Below, piece after piece: positions 48,553 through 58,163 of a stretch of DNA of 64,000 nucleotides. Location: the NCBI GenBank assembly GCA_013403005.1, contig JACBOA010000005.1, forward strand, positions 44,692 to 108,691, in the 5' to 3' direction. Made by a program: the position numbers and the translations under genes. This stretch comes from Methanobacteriaceae archaeon. GTDB taxonomy: Archaea > Methanobacteriota > Methanobacteria > Methanobacteriales > Methanobacteriaceae. The notes below the pieces were generated by a model. That model was given only the letters and a program-made list of their open reading frames with translations, did not search any database and was not told where the DNA came from. Within the stretch, counting starts at the first letter, position 1. Each line of letters opens with the position of its first letter.

Positions 48553-50199
48553 ATGAGGGATTATTTGGCTTTGGATCAAAATTTCAGAGAATATGTTAAA
48601 AATCATGATTCATTGATTTATAGCTTTACCTTAGTTCTTTTGGTAACGCTCTTAGCATATCATCGGGTACAGATTCAAATTGAAATCGGCCCAATATGGG
48701 ATACATTTGATTTCCTAGCAAATGCCATGTACTTTGCTGGTCAGGGATTCGGATACTCCGATTTAACCAGACCACCCCTACTTCCATTTTTCACTTCGAT
48801 ATTTTTCCGTTTCTTTGCAGTATCTGAATCTGTAATATTCTATTTAGATGCTTTATTTTTAGTTTTAGGTGCTTATGGGTTTTATTTATTTTTAAGAATG
48901 AAATTCAAGGCTCTTGAAAGTTTTCTAGGTAGTTTACTGTTTAGCACCTTTCCCATAGTTCTTTTGTTTACTGGAGTCGGGCTTTCAGACATTCCCAGCG
49001 TGTCTTTATCAATCTGGGCATTATACACTACTGTTTTAGCAGTTAAAAATAATCCAAAGTTTTTTTACCTGTCATTTCCCCTGGCAATACTGGCATTTTT
49101 AACTCGTTATCCTGCAGGATTCATTATTTTTCCCATATTCTTCTACTTAGCAGTAAACCGTCATGAAATAAACCTGAAGCACTTCCTGGGAGGTGTGTTA
49201 GTATCATTGTTACCTGGATTGCTAGTTCTATTGTTCTTTTACCACCAATTTAGCAATCCATTAGAACCTTTTTCTTCATTTTATGCTACCACACAAAAAG
49301 CATGGCCCACTAACTACGTATATTACCACCCTGATTCCCTGTATTTCATAAAAAACATTCTATCCTACATAGGGGTTGCAGGGATGACCATAATTTCCAT
49401 AATAGTTTTAAGCATTTTCGTATGGATAATAACTAACTTTAATCGTATTAAACTAAAATTTAGTAATTTATTCAAGTCCAAAATAATATTTAAGGCAAAA
49501 TTAAAGATTTCAGCGCTCATTCTGCTCTTTTCGCTATTTATTTTAACCTTTGCAAGTGTAAATTACTTGTTTAGTGAGATTTTATTTCTTTTTCTGTGCA
49601 TTCTATCATATGATCTATTGAGAAATAGTAATATTCATGATTTGGACTTTCATTTTTTGTTTTTGTCCTGGTTCATGGCATTTTTCATATTCCACAGCGT
49701 ATACACCATAAAAGATGATCGTTACTTTATCACTATGGCTCCGGCTTTAAGCTATTTTCTAATTGTAGGTTTTAGTGGAATTAAAAAAATATGGGGATTC
49801 AAAAACCAAAATAAAAACCTTATATACAATATATTAGTCCTGCTGCTGGTTGTTATGATGTTAATATCAGCAGTAGATTATATGCAGGGAATACTGGATA
49901 GTGAATCTCAAAATGCAGAAAAATTAAAGAATATTAAGATGGCCAGTGAATGGCTAAAAGTTAATGATCCTCACTACATTGAGAAAACTATATCCTCTGA
50001 TGAGTGGCCTTACTTCAGCTGGTATCTGAAGACAAATGTGAGGGCAGTTCAATTATTTAACCATAAAGAGGATTATGAAAACAGTTTGAACTCTGATAAT
50101 GCTGATTATTTCTTGACAGTAAGGGAAGGGTTAAATTTAACTAATTATAGGTTAATAAAACAGTTTGGGTATATAACCATTTACAAAAGACAGTTATGA
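48553..50199 (+). CDS. GT-C membrane glycosyltransferase 2 (GT39-like)
   Basis: This 548-residue paralogue of the protein at 45904-47631 has the same loop (GPIWDTFDFLANAMYFAGQG...DLTRPPLLPF), the same central hydrophobic array, LDFHFLFLSWFMAFFIFHSVYTIKDDRY, and the same C-terminal AREGLNLTNYRLI-like end (VREGLNLTNYRLIKQFG). The family's shared acidic WDT-F-D motif is retained, so it is probably active. A TATA-like AATATATAAA at 48507-48516 is about 40 nt upstream of ATG 48553, and no Shine-Dalgarno is evident. The next paralogue starts within 20 nt of its stop, so they form one unit. Confidence 0.72.
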   Translation: MRDYLALDQNFREYVKNHDSLIYSFTLVLLVTLLAYHRVQIQIEIGPIWDTFDFLANAMYFAGQGFGYSDLTRPPLLPFFTSIFFRFFAVSESVIFYLDALFLVLGAYGFYLFLRMKFKALESFLGSLLFSTFPIVLLFTGVGLSDIPSVSLSIWALYTTVLAVKNNPKFFYLSFPLAILAFLTRYPAGFIIFPIFFYLAVNRHEINLKHFLGGVLVSLLPGLLVLLFFYHQFSNPLEPFSSFYATTQKAWPTNYVYYHPDSLYFIKNILSYIGVAGMTIISIIVLSIFVWIITNFNRIKLKFSNLFKSKIIFKAKLKISALILLFSLFILTFASVNYLFSEILFLFLCILSYDLLRNSNIHDLDFHFLFLSWFMAFFIFHSVYTIKDDRYFITMAPALSYFLIVGFSGIKKIWGFKNQNKNLIYNILVLLLVVMMLISAVDYMQGILDSESQNAEKLKNIKMASEWLKVNDPHYIEKTISSDEWPYFSWYLKTNVRAVQLFNHKEDYENSLNSDNADYFLTVREGLNLTNYRLIKQFGYITIYKRQL

Positions 50200-50217
50200 T
50201 AGTTGGGTGCTTTCTAT

Positions 50218-51879
50218 ATGAAAACTGAAAAATTTGAGGATAATAACTCCAAAATTGTTTTCCTTTTGCTTTTAATAGTAACTGTCTGTCTGATAACCTA
50301 TTTTCGTGTTAATATTCAGTTAATTGTGGGTCCTGAGTTTGATGGGTTTGATTTCCTTTCTAATGCTGCTTTATTTGCCGGAAAGTCTATAGGTTATTCA
50401 GATATTCTAAGACCGCCTTTTCTACCCTTTTTAACTTCCCTTTACTTCCGTTTTGATGGATTATATTATGGGGCAAGTTCCATAATAGATGGGCTTATAT
50501 ACATTTTTGGTTGCATCGGACTTTACCTGTTCTTAAAAGAACGATTCAATGCAGTTATAAGTTGTGTTGGGTCTTTACTATTTGCCACATTTCCCATAAT
50601 CATCACCTTTGCAGGAGCAGGTCTTACAGATGTTTCCAGTGTATGCATCACCATATGGGCTGTTTACTTAACTTATCTAGGAGTTAGGAAAAATTCTAAA
50701 TTCTTTTACTTAGTCCTACCTGTGTTTTTAATGGCTTTTTTAACTCGTTTTAACATGGCTCTGGTTATCTTCCCTATACTTGCCTATATTATAGGAAATC
50801 GCAAGGAAATTAAGAATCCTAGAAATATTCTATTAGCCTTTATTTTGGGAATCATGATTTTAGTTCCCCTGTTCATCTTTTTCAGTGCAAAATTTGGAAA
50901 TGTGTTATATGTTTTTCTGGACTTTTTACGTACTTCCAGTGGTTCTGGCAGTACAATGCACTTCGCATACAACCCTGATTCACTTTATTTTGTTAAAAAT
51001 ATGCCCTATTACATTGGTACCGCATCATGGATTATCATCCTTTTAAGTATATTTGCTTTCTTTGTTCATTCTTACAAAAAAGTTAAACCAGGGTTTTTAG
51101 AAAAAATTAAAAGTTTGAAGAAAGGAATTGAGTTAAAATTAATTTTAACTATCGTTTTATTAGCAGTTTTCATTTTAACATTTGGAAAGACGCATTATAT
51201 GGTAAGTGAAATAATTTTCTTTGCCATTACTATTCTAATCTATGAAACTGTTTCAAATCTGGAAGTTGATCTGGGATGGGATCTCCTCTTCTTTTCATGG
51301 TTCATGGCATTTTTCATATTCCAAAGTGTTTACATTGCCAAGGACCACCGATATTTCATAGCCATGGCACCACCAGTGGCTTATTTCCTGACACGAGGAC
51401 TGAATTTTTTCACCCAGGAATTTGAGTTCAACTATAAAAATAAAAATTTAACCCTGTATATTTTTTCAGCATTTCTGGTGCTGCTCATGCTATCACAGGT
51501 AGCCATACAACTTTCAGAGATAGAACATGTTAATCAGAAAAATAAAGTATTCAACCAGGATGTCTCTGATGCCAGTGGATGGTTAAAGGTAAATGACCCA
51601 GAATATAAATCTAAAGTGATCTATGCAGATTACTGGCCCTACTTTGGATGGTACCTGCAGACTAATGTAGGGAAAATGCCAATGTTCAGGGACAATCAGA
51701 GTTTATACCAGGGTGTGAAGGACTATAACTTCACTGCTGATGATAAAAATGCCTTGAATAATGAACTTAATAGAATTCGTCCTGATTACTATATGTGTGC
51801 TTGGGAAGGAATGAACTTCACAAATTACCAAGTCGTGGCCAGATTTGGCTCAGTAACAATATTTAAAAGAGTGCAGTGA
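50218..51879 (+). CDS. GT-C membrane glycosyltransferase 3 (GT39-like)
   Basis: This third paralogue has about 553 residues and about ten or more membrane segments. Its loop reads GPEFDGFDFLSNAALFAGKS...DILRPPFLPF, where the shared W and T of the other two are changed (EFDGFD), so its sugar or acceptor may differ. The C-terminal soluble part (SGWLKVNDPEYKSKVIYADYWPY) is close to that of copy 1. The frame could start at TTG 50203, but GGGTG lies 8 nt before ATG 50218, which I chose. It begins shortly after the previous gene ends and is followed 16 nt later by a GT4 gene, so the set is one transcription unit. Confidence 0.72.
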   Translation: MKTEKFEDNNSKIVFLLLLIVTVCLITYFRVNIQLIVGPEFDGFDFLSNAALFAGKSIGYSDILRPPFLPFLTSLYFRFDGLYYGASSIIDGLIYIFGCIGLYLFLKERFNAVISCVGSLLFATFPIIITFAGAGLTDVSSVCITIWAVYLTYLGVRKNSKFFYLVLPVFLMAFLTRFNMALVIFPILAYIIGNRKEIKNPRNILLAFILGIMILVPLFIFFSAKFGNVLYVFLDFLRTSSGSGSTMHFAYNPDSLYFVKNMPYYIGTASWIIILLSIFAFFVHSYKKVKPGFLEKIKSLKKGIELKLILTIVLLAVFILTFGKTHYMVSEIIFFAITILIYETVSNLEVDLGWDLLFFSWFMAFFIFQSVYIAKDHRYFIAMAPPVAYFLTRGLNFFTQEFEFNYKNKNLTLYIFSAFLVLLMLSQVAIQLSEIEHVNQKNKVFNQDVSDASGWLKVNDPEYKSKVIYADYWPYFGWYLQTNVGKMPMFRDNQSLYQGVKDYNFTADDKNALNNELNRIRPDYYMCAWEGMNFTNYQVVARFGSVTIFKRVQ

Positions 51880-51894
51880 TAATCAATTGATTAA

Positions 51895-53091
51895 GTGGTG
51901 TTTAAAATAAAAATAGGAGTTATAACTTCTGCTTACCCTGATTTTGAGGATGATCCTCATGGAATATTCGTTCACAGACTCATGCGAGAAATAGCCAAAA
52001 AGGGGCATGAAGTGCACGTGCTGGCACCTTACACTGGTGGTGAAACAGATTACCACTTGGAGGGGGTACATGTGGAAAGATTCCACTATTTCTACCCCCG
52101 AAGATACCAAAAGCTTTCTGGAAGGTCGGGAATGATCGATAATGTTAAAGAGGGGTTTTTGGTTAAAATTCAAGTATTAACTTACCTCTTTTTCAATGTC
52201 TTTTATTCACTAAGGAAACTGAAGAATATGGATATTATACATGTCCAGTGGCCTATCCCCAATGGACTGGGGGCTTTGTTCCTTAAAAAAGTCTATGGAA
52301 TTCCCTACATTAACACCATCCACGGAGAGGAGGTTCATCTATCTAAACGTTACCATATGCTTTTTGCTCTGCGCTGGCTGGTGAATAATTCCTCTAAAAC
52401 CATTACCAACAGCACTGCAACCAGGAATTTCTCCATAGAAGCCGGCCTTGATGGGGAAAAGATTGATGTAATACCATTCGGGGTGGAAACAGACTTTTTC
52501 AGGCCACTGGAAGTTTACAAAGACCCGGATATATTTCAAATACTTTCAGTTGGATATTTAATTGAAAGGAAAGGATTCGAGTATCTAATACGTGCCATGC
52601 CACTGGTTTTAAAGGAACATGAAAATGTCCGATTAAAAATAGTGGGATCCGGGCCACTGGAATCAAAATTGAAATCACTGATCTATGAACTGGAGCTTGC
52701 AGATAAGGTGGAAATTGTTAAGAATGTTTCTGATGAAGAACTATTAATGATTTACAATTCCGCAGACCTTTTTGTCTTACCTTCCATTGTGGATTCACAG
52801 GGGAACACGGAAGGGTTAGGTGTGGTTTTATTAGAAGCTATGGCTTGTGGGTTGCCGGTTATTGGGTCGGATGTAGGGGGGATTTCTGATATTATTGAAA
52901 ATGGGAAAAATGGTTTTCTGGTGAAAGAAAAAGATATTACTGCATTAAGTTACTGCATTATAAAAATTATCAATGATAAAGGGATTTTAAGTTGTCTTTC
53001 AAATAATGGTTACAAATCAGTGAAAAATAAGTTTAGTTGGAATAAAATTGCTAATTATTATCAGAATATTTATTTAAATATCCTAAGGTAA
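51895..53091 (+). CDS. GT4-family glycosyltransferase
   Basis: This 398-residue GT-B enzyme has an N-terminal Rossmann half (KIGVITSAYPDFEDDPHGIFVHRLMREIA) and INTIHGEEVHLSKRYH. The C-terminal half carries the GT4 signature: SVGYLIERKGFEYLIRAM, IVGSGPLESKLKSL, and E-x7-E in GVVLLEAMACGLPVIGSDVGGI. It should transfer a sugar from a nucleotide donor to a glycan at the cytoplasmic membrane face. Consecutive GTG codons at 51895 and 51898 are the only standard starts, and there is no clear ribosome site. It follows the GT-C genes by 16 nt and precedes the flippase by 14 nt, one cluster. Confidence 0.9.
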   Translation: MVFKIKIGVITSAYPDFEDDPHGIFVHRLMREIAKKGHEVHVLAPYTGGETDYHLEGVHVERFHYFYPRRYQKLSGRSGMIDNVKEGFLVKIQVLTYLFFNVFYSLRKLKNMDIIHVQWPIPNGLGALFLKKVYGIPYINTIHGEEVHLSKRYHMLFALRWLVNNSSKTITNSTATRNFSIEAGLDGEKIDVIPFGVETDFFRPLEVYKDPDIFQILSVGYLIERKGFEYLIRAMPLVLKEHENVRLKIVGSGPLESKLKSLIYELELADKVEIVKNVSDEELLMIYNSADLFVLPSIVDSQGNTEGLGVVLLEAMACGLPVIGSDVGGISDIIENGKNGFLVKEKDITALSYCIIKIINDKGILSCLSNNGYKSVKNKFSWNKIANYYQNIYLNILR

Positions 53092-53105
53092 CCCAAGGTC
53101 TGCAT

Positions 53106-54374
53106 ATGTTTAATTACATTAGAAAAATTTTCAGTAATGATGATTACAAGAGAATTATAGATAATATTATTTCATTGTTTGGTTTGCAGGGGTTTAATTA
53201 TCTTATGCCTTTAATCACTTTCCCCTATTTAACTCGAGTTTTAGGGCCAGATAATTATGGTCTTTTAGCATTTGCACTAGCTTTTATTGGTTACTTCCAA
53301 ATTTTAACTGATTATGGGTTTAACCTATCAGCTACAAGGGCAATTTCTATAAATCGAAATGATAATTCCAAAGTTTCAGAGATATATAGCTCTGTAATGG
53401 TTTCAAAAGCTATTTTAATGATTATAAGTTTTTGTCTTATGACTTTTATTGTTTCTAGTTTTGATAAGTTTCGAAATGATTGGTTATTGTATTTCTTTAC
53501 ATTTGGTCTTGTTTTTGGTAATTTGCTTTTACCTACTTGGTTTTTTCAAGGGATGGAGAAGATGAGATACATCAGTATCTTAAATATTTGTATTGGGTTG
53601 ATTTACACAATATTCCTATTCATTTTTGTGCGAAATAAATCTGATTACATCTATGTCCCGTTAATAAATTCTATGGGCACCATAATTGTGGGGTTATATG
53701 CATTGAGTCTCGTTCATAGAGAATTCAATATAAAATTTTGCAAACCTTCTATGGAAAGTATTAAAAACCAACTTAAAGATGGTTGGCATTTATTCATTTC
53801 CAATATGGCTATAAGTCTTTATACCACGTCTAACCGTTTCATTTTAGGGTTTTTTGTAAGTAACTATATTCTAGGATATTATGCAGTGGCTGAAACAATT
53901 GTCAAGGCATTACAGGGCTTGATATCACCAATAAGTCAAGCTATTTATCCATATATTTCTAAACTTCAATCAGAAAACAAACAAAAAGCAATAAAACAAT
54001 TTAAGAAAATTTTAATGTTAATTGGATTATTATCTTTTTTAATTTCGGTTCTTCTTGTCTTCTGCTCACCTTTATTGGTAGAACTTTTGGCAGGCAGTGC
54101 ATACACATCAAGCATACCTCTATTACAAGTAATGGTTTTCATTGTCTTTGCGGTAGGAGTGAACAATATATTGGGGATACAGGGACTGGTAGCATTTGGT
54201 TATCAAAAGAAATTCACAAAAATTGTGATATTTACAGGAATTATTCACATATTCCTATTAATATTTTTGATAGTTATACTAGGAGCTATGGGTGCTGCTA
54301 TTACTGTTGTAATCACTGAACTCATTATCTGTCTATTAATGTATCTTTCATTAAGAAGATTAAAAATATTATAG
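53106..54374 (+). CDS. Wzx/RfbX-like polysaccharide flippase
   Basis: This 422-residue protein of the MATE/PST exporter superfamily has about twelve membrane helices, the N-terminal FGLQGFNYLMPLITFPYLTRVLGPDNYGL, and WFFQGMEKMRYIS, which are typical of O-antigen/teichoic-type flippases. It should move polyprenyl-linked glycans across the membrane. The gene is markedly AT-rich. AAGGT lies 7 nt before ATG 53106. It belongs with the surrounding glycosyltransferases and is the clearest sign that this cluster builds an exported glycan. Confidence 0.88.
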   Translation: MFNYIRKIFSNDDYKRIIDNIISLFGLQGFNYLMPLITFPYLTRVLGPDNYGLLAFALAFIGYFQILTDYGFNLSATRAISINRNDNSKVSEIYSSVMVSKAILMIISFCLMTFIVSSFDKFRNDWLLYFFTFGLVFGNLLLPTWFFQGMEKMRYISILNICIGLIYTIFLFIFVRNKSDYIYVPLINSMGTIIVGLYALSLVHREFNIKFCKPSMESIKNQLKDGWHLFISNMAISLYTTSNRFILGFFVSNYILGYYAVAETIVKALQGLISPISQAIYPYISKLQSENKQKAIKQFKKILMLIGLLSFLISVLLVFCSPLLVELLAGSAYTSSIPLLQVMVFIVFAVGVNNILGIQGLVAFGYQKKFTKIVIFTGIIHIFLLIFLIVILGAMGAAITVVITELIICLLMYLSLRRLKIL

Positions 54375-55049
54375 ATTGTTTTATTGTTATTTTTGATTTT
54401 TTACCTATTTGCAATTATTATATGCTCATCATCTTTAGAAACCTTTTTTTTTTGATTATTTATTTGTTTTGTTCTAGGAATAAATCTAATCAGCTGGAGA
54501 AGAATATTTTAAATAATAAGTATTTAATTATGGTGAGATAACTGGATCTGACTTGGAGCACTATTTTTATATCGAATAAGGTCTTTTCAATGTGCTTTTT
54601 CAAAGTGGATCTTATTTTGTAGTGTTTTCCTTAAACACTACTTCGACATTAAATAATAAGTTCAATCCATCTTTCGACAATTACGGTTATTTGCAGAGAA
54701 TAAACAATTAAATCTTTTTTTTTAACATTATTAATAATTTAAAAGGTTTTTAAGAAATCCTATTTTTAGATTTCTTATAGTTAGATTTTATATACTAATT
54801 TCTTTTGAAATCTGTGAAGTTCGTTAAATTTTTAGATTAATTATTTGTCACTTAATCTAATTATTTTGGATTATTTTTAATATGTGGGTGTGATGGGATA
54901 ATAATTATAATTCGCACTTTTCGAGTTCTTAAGAATTTCATCTCATAAATGTTAATATCATCTACTTACAAAAAGTAATTAAAATCTCGATAAATATAAA
55001 GATTGAATAATAATTTTCAAATCTTTTATAATGCTGAGGTGTAGATAAA
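54375..55049. other. Very AT-rich gap with hairpin
   Basis: About 675 bases without a gene, among the most AT-rich in the window. A perfect hairpin lies at 54619-54641: GTAGTGTTT (9 bp), loop TCCTT, AAACACTAC. Nothing resembles a transposase. The glf promoter is expected near 54990-55015. The gap is a plausible recombination or insertion junction between glycan gene blocks. Confidence 0.45.
54619..54641. repeat. Perfect 9-bp inverted repeat (hairpin)
   Basis: GTAGTGTTT, a 5-nt loop, then AAACACTAC give a fully paired 9-bp stem. It lacks a following T-run on the plus strand, so a simple terminator is not obvious. It could be a transposon end relic, a structured RNA element or a regulator site. 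Confidence 0.6.
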
Positions 55050-56192
55050 TTGTTTGATTATATTGTAATTGGAGCGGGACTAGCGGGTTCAGTTATTGCA
55101 GAAAGAATAGCCAATGTATTGGACAAAAAAGTACTGGTTATAGAAAAAAGGAATCATATAGGTGGTAACTGCTATGATTTCTATGATGGAAATGGAATAT
55201 TAGTGCATAAATATGGGCCTCACATTTTTCATACTAATGATACAAATGTTTGGAGATATCTGTCAAAATTTACAGAATGGCATGATTATGAGCATAGAGT
55301 ATTAGGGTTTGTAGATGAGAAAAAGGTGCCGATACCTTTTAATTTAAACTCATTACATGTACTTTTTTCAAATTATTTTGCAGACAATTTGAAGAACAAG
55401 TTGATCAATCAATTTGGTTATGGTGCAAAAATTTCGATATTGAAACTTAAAAAATCCCCTGATAAGGATTTGAAGTTTCTTGCTGATTTTGTTTATGATA
55501 AAATATTTCTTAACTACACAAAAAAACAATGGGGGATGAAACCTGAAGATTTAGATCCTTCTGTCACTGAAAGAGTACCCATATTTGTTTCTTATGATAA
55601 CCGTTATTTTCAAGACATATTTCAGGGTGTACCTCAAGAAGGTTATCACCTAATGTTCGAAAGAATGTTGAATCATTCTAATATAATTTTAAAGCTTAAT
55701 ACGGATTCTAAGAATCTTTTAAAAATAAAAGATGGAAATATTTATATAAGAGGCACTGAATTCAAAGGTTTATTAGTTTTCACAGGTAGAATTGACGAAC
55801 TTTTCGATAAGGAATTTGGTCCATTACCTTATAGGTCTCTGAATTTTGAATTTGAAAATATTCAGCAGAAATTTTACCAGGAAGTTGGAACAGTTAATTA
55901 TCCTAATGATTTCAATTTTACTAGAATCACAGAGTTCAAACACATCACTGGCCAAAAAAAGCCAGATACTACAATTGTCAAAGAATATCCAAAGTTTTGT
56001 GACAATGAACAGGACATACCTTATTATCCTATTCCTAAATCTGAATACGAAAAACTTTATAAAAAATATGCTAAAAGAGCACAAGATGTAAGAAATTTAA
56101 TTTTGGTAGGTAGGTTAGCTGAATTCAAATATTTCAATATGGATATTGTTGTTCAAAGGGCATTAAGAATTTTTGAGGAGAAAATTAAATGA
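55050..56192 (+). CDS. glf: UDP-galactopyranose mutase
   Basis: This 380-residue FAD enzyme converts UDP-galactopyranose to UDP-galactofuranose. It begins DYIVIGAGLAGSVIAERIA, then EKRNHIGGNCYD and KYGPHIFHTND, the signature of Glf. Further on are TKKQWGMKPEDLDPSVTERVPI, and the C-terminal VGRLAEFKYFNMD, all canonical. TTG 55050 is the start, with GAGGTG (55036-55041) 8 nt upstream. It overlaps the downstream GT4 gene by 4 nt, so galactofuranose is likely used by that block. The gene is AT-rich like its neighbours. Confidence 0.93.
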   Translation: MFDYIVIGAGLAGSVIAERIANVLDKKVLVIEKRNHIGGNCYDFYDGNGILVHKYGPHIFHTNDTNVWRYLSKFTEWHDYEHRVLGFVDEKKVPIPFNLNSLHVLFSNYFADNLKNKLINQFGYGAKISILKLKKSPDKDLKFLADFVYDKIFLNYTKKQWGMKPEDLDPSVTERVPIFVSYDNRYFQDIFQGVPQEGYHLMFERMLNHSNIILKLNTDSKNLLKIKDGNIYIRGTEFKGLLVFTGRIDELFDKEFGPLPYRSLNFEFENIQQKFYQEVGTVNYPNDFNFTRITEFKHITGQKKPDTTIVKEYPKFCDNEQDIPYYPIPKSEYEKLYKKYAKRAQDVRNLILVGRLAEFKYFNMDIVVQRALRIFEEKIK

Positions 56193-57382
56193 AAATATCA
56201 TATTTATTATTGGGCTGGGGAAATAAAGGTGGTTCTATCGTTCTTTATAATTTTATGGATAATTTAGTAAGACGAGGGCATGAAGTTCATGCTGTCTTTC
56301 CTGATAAAAATATCAAATGGGAAGTTGGGATTTGGAGATATAAGTTGGGAACTGAATCTGAAAATAATAATTTTTTAAACTTTTTTAAAAAAAATCTTTT
56401 TAATATTATTCCCAATAGTATTTTGGAATATTATAAAAGTATTATAGATAAGAGAAACTTAAATGGCCTTATAGATAATTGGCAAACTTCTGATATCACT
56501 GTAGCCACATTTTATCTTACTGCATATGCTGCTTATTACTTATCAGATAGAACTGTACCTTTGTACCATATGCAGCATTTTGAAGAATTATTTGTTTCTG
56601 ATAAAAAAAATCGCTTGATCGCGAGAAATACATACTATCTTCCTTTAATAAAAATTGCAAATTCAAGTTGGCTTAAAAAGATAATGAAAGAAAAATTCAA
56701 TAAAGAAGCATATTTAGTGAAACCTGGTATCGATTTAAAGATTTTTAAACCATATGAAAACCCTCAGAATAAGTATGTCTATAAAAATGAGTGGAGAATT
56801 TTAAGTTATTTGGATGAAAAAAGGGAATGGAAAGGTTTTAATGATGCTGTAAAAGCAGTTAAAATTGCTCGAGAATATCTTCAGGAAAAGGGCATAAAAT
56901 TGAGATGGGAAGTATTTGGGATTGATCCTCCTTCTAAAAAATATGAAACAGATTTTAAATATATTGGTGCAATTTTTAATAAAGATTTAGCTTATTTATA
57001 TTCAAAAACAGATATAGTATTGCTTACATCGTGGTACGAAAGTTTTCCACTTCCACCAATAGAGGCTATGGCTTGTGGGAGTTTAATTATTACAACAAGT
57101 TTTGGGACTGAAGATTATGTTATTGATTATCAAAACGGATTGGTAACAATGCCTCGAAAAATTCTGGATATAGCCAACAAAATTATCTATGCAATAGAAA
57201 ATCCCAATGAATCCTTAAAAATGGTTAAAAATGGTTTAAAAACAGCTGAAGAATACGATTGGGAAAGTTGTACGGATGTTTTGGAAAAAGTTTTGACACA
57301 ATCAATTGAGAACTATTCTTTTGATCAGTTTAAATTTTTTGACTTACTTAGTGAAGGGAAATTGAACCAATTAGAAACTTAA
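56189..57382 (+). CDS. GT4-family glycosyltransferase
   Basis: This 397-residue GT-B enzyme starts KISYLLLGWGNKGGSIVLYNFMD and has a C-terminal half with ILSYLDEKREWKGFNDAVKAV and the E-x7-E element in PLPPIEAMACGSLIITTSFG. It should extend a glycan with a sugar from a nucleotide donor. ATG 56189 is preceded by GAGGAG and overlaps the glf stop by 4 nt (ATGA). That tight coupling makes a galactofuranosyl or related transfer reasonable, but the substrate cannot be read from sequence. Confidence 0.85.
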   Translation: MKISYLLLGWGNKGGSIVLYNFMDNLVRRGHEVHAVFPDKNIKWEVGIWRYKLGTESENNNFLNFFKKNLFNIIPNSILEYYKSIIDKRNLNGLIDNWQTSDITVATFYLTAYAAYYLSDRTVPLYHMQHFEELFVSDKKNRLIARNTYYLPLIKIANSSWLKKIMKEKFNKEAYLVKPGIDLKIFKPYENPQNKYVYKNEWRILSYLDEKREWKGFNDAVKAVKIAREYLQEKGIKLRWEVFGIDPPSKKYETDFKYIGAIFNKDLAYLYSKTDIVLLTSWYESFPLPPIEAMACGSLIITTSFGTEDYVIDYQNGLVTMPRKILDIANKIIYAIENPNESLKMVKNGLKTAEEYDWESCTDVLEKVLTQSIENYSFDQFKFFDLLSEGKLNQLET

Positions 57383-57411
57383 TTAAAATTTATTACAATC
57401 GGGAAGGAATA

Positions 57412-58134
57412 ATGATTTCAATTATTACTGTTTATAATAATAGAACTTTGCTTGAAAAATGCCTTTTAAAGAGTTTAGATTCTCAGACAGCTAATTATGA
57501 ATTAGTTTTATTAGATAACAAGCATAAAAATTTTAATTCAGCTGCAGAAGCCCTTAATTATGGTGGAAACAAATCCAAAGGTGATTATCTGATGTTCATT
57601 CATCAAGATTACGATTTGGAGTCTGACACATGGTTAGCTGATGCGGAAGAGATTATCAAAAATCTTGAAAATGTGGGAATAGTTGGGCTAGCAGGTAAAT
57701 ATGATAGAAATATGATTTCAAACATTACTACTGGGCATCCACCAGAATTGGCAGGTCCAATTCAAATAGAAGAACCTGTAAAAGTTCAAACACTGGATGA
57801 ATGTCTATTTATCATTCCCAAAAAAATATTCGAAGAAATTAAGTTTGATGAAGAGGTTTGTGACGATTGGCATTTATATGCTGTAGATTACTGTTTAAGT
57901 GTTAAAAAAGCTGGTTATGATGTTTATGTGATTCCTTTGGGAGGTTACCATGCATCGCCGGGCTATTCCTTCACTCCGGAAGGATATTATTCAACTCTGA
58001 AGAAACTCGTCCAAAAATATAAGGGCGACTACAAATGGATATACACTTCAACTGGGAGTTGGAGTACAGTTTACCCTTTATTTTTGCAGATTGCATACCA
58101 AAAACTCTATTATTGGTTGGGATTAGGAAAATAG
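57412..58134 (+). CDS. GT2-like glycosyltransferase
   Basis: This 240-residue GT-A protein begins ISIITVYNNRTLLEKCLLKSL and has LVLLDNKHKNFNSAAEALNYG, GDYLMFIHQDYDLESDTWL, where HQD is the likely DXD-type metal site, and DDWHLYAVDYCLSVKK. It resembles short family 2 transferases acting in O-chain synthesis. GGAAGGAAT lies just before ATG 57412. It ends convergently with a membrane glycosyltransferase gene on the minus strand with a 29-nt gap. Confidence 0.82.
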   Translation: MISIITVYNNRTLLEKCLLKSLDSQTANYELVLLDNKHKNFNSAAEALNYGGNKSKGDYLMFIHQDYDLESDTWLADAEEIIKNLENVGIVGLAGKYDRNMISNITTGHPPELAGPIQIEEPVKVQTLDECLFIIPKKIFEEIKFDEEVCDDWHLYAVDYCLSVKKAGYDVYVIPLGGYHASPGYSFTPEGYYSTLKKLVQKYKGDYKWIYTSTGSWSTVYPLFLQIAYQKLYYWLGLGK

Positions 58135-58163
58135 TCAAAATAAATCATTTTTATATGATTTCG

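Noticed and set aside
54480..54641. Minus-strand 46-codon frame in the gap (KHYKIRSTLKKHIEKT...)
   Set aside because: It starts right after a stop and has no start codon or ribosome site. It is too short to call even as a fragment of a transposase.
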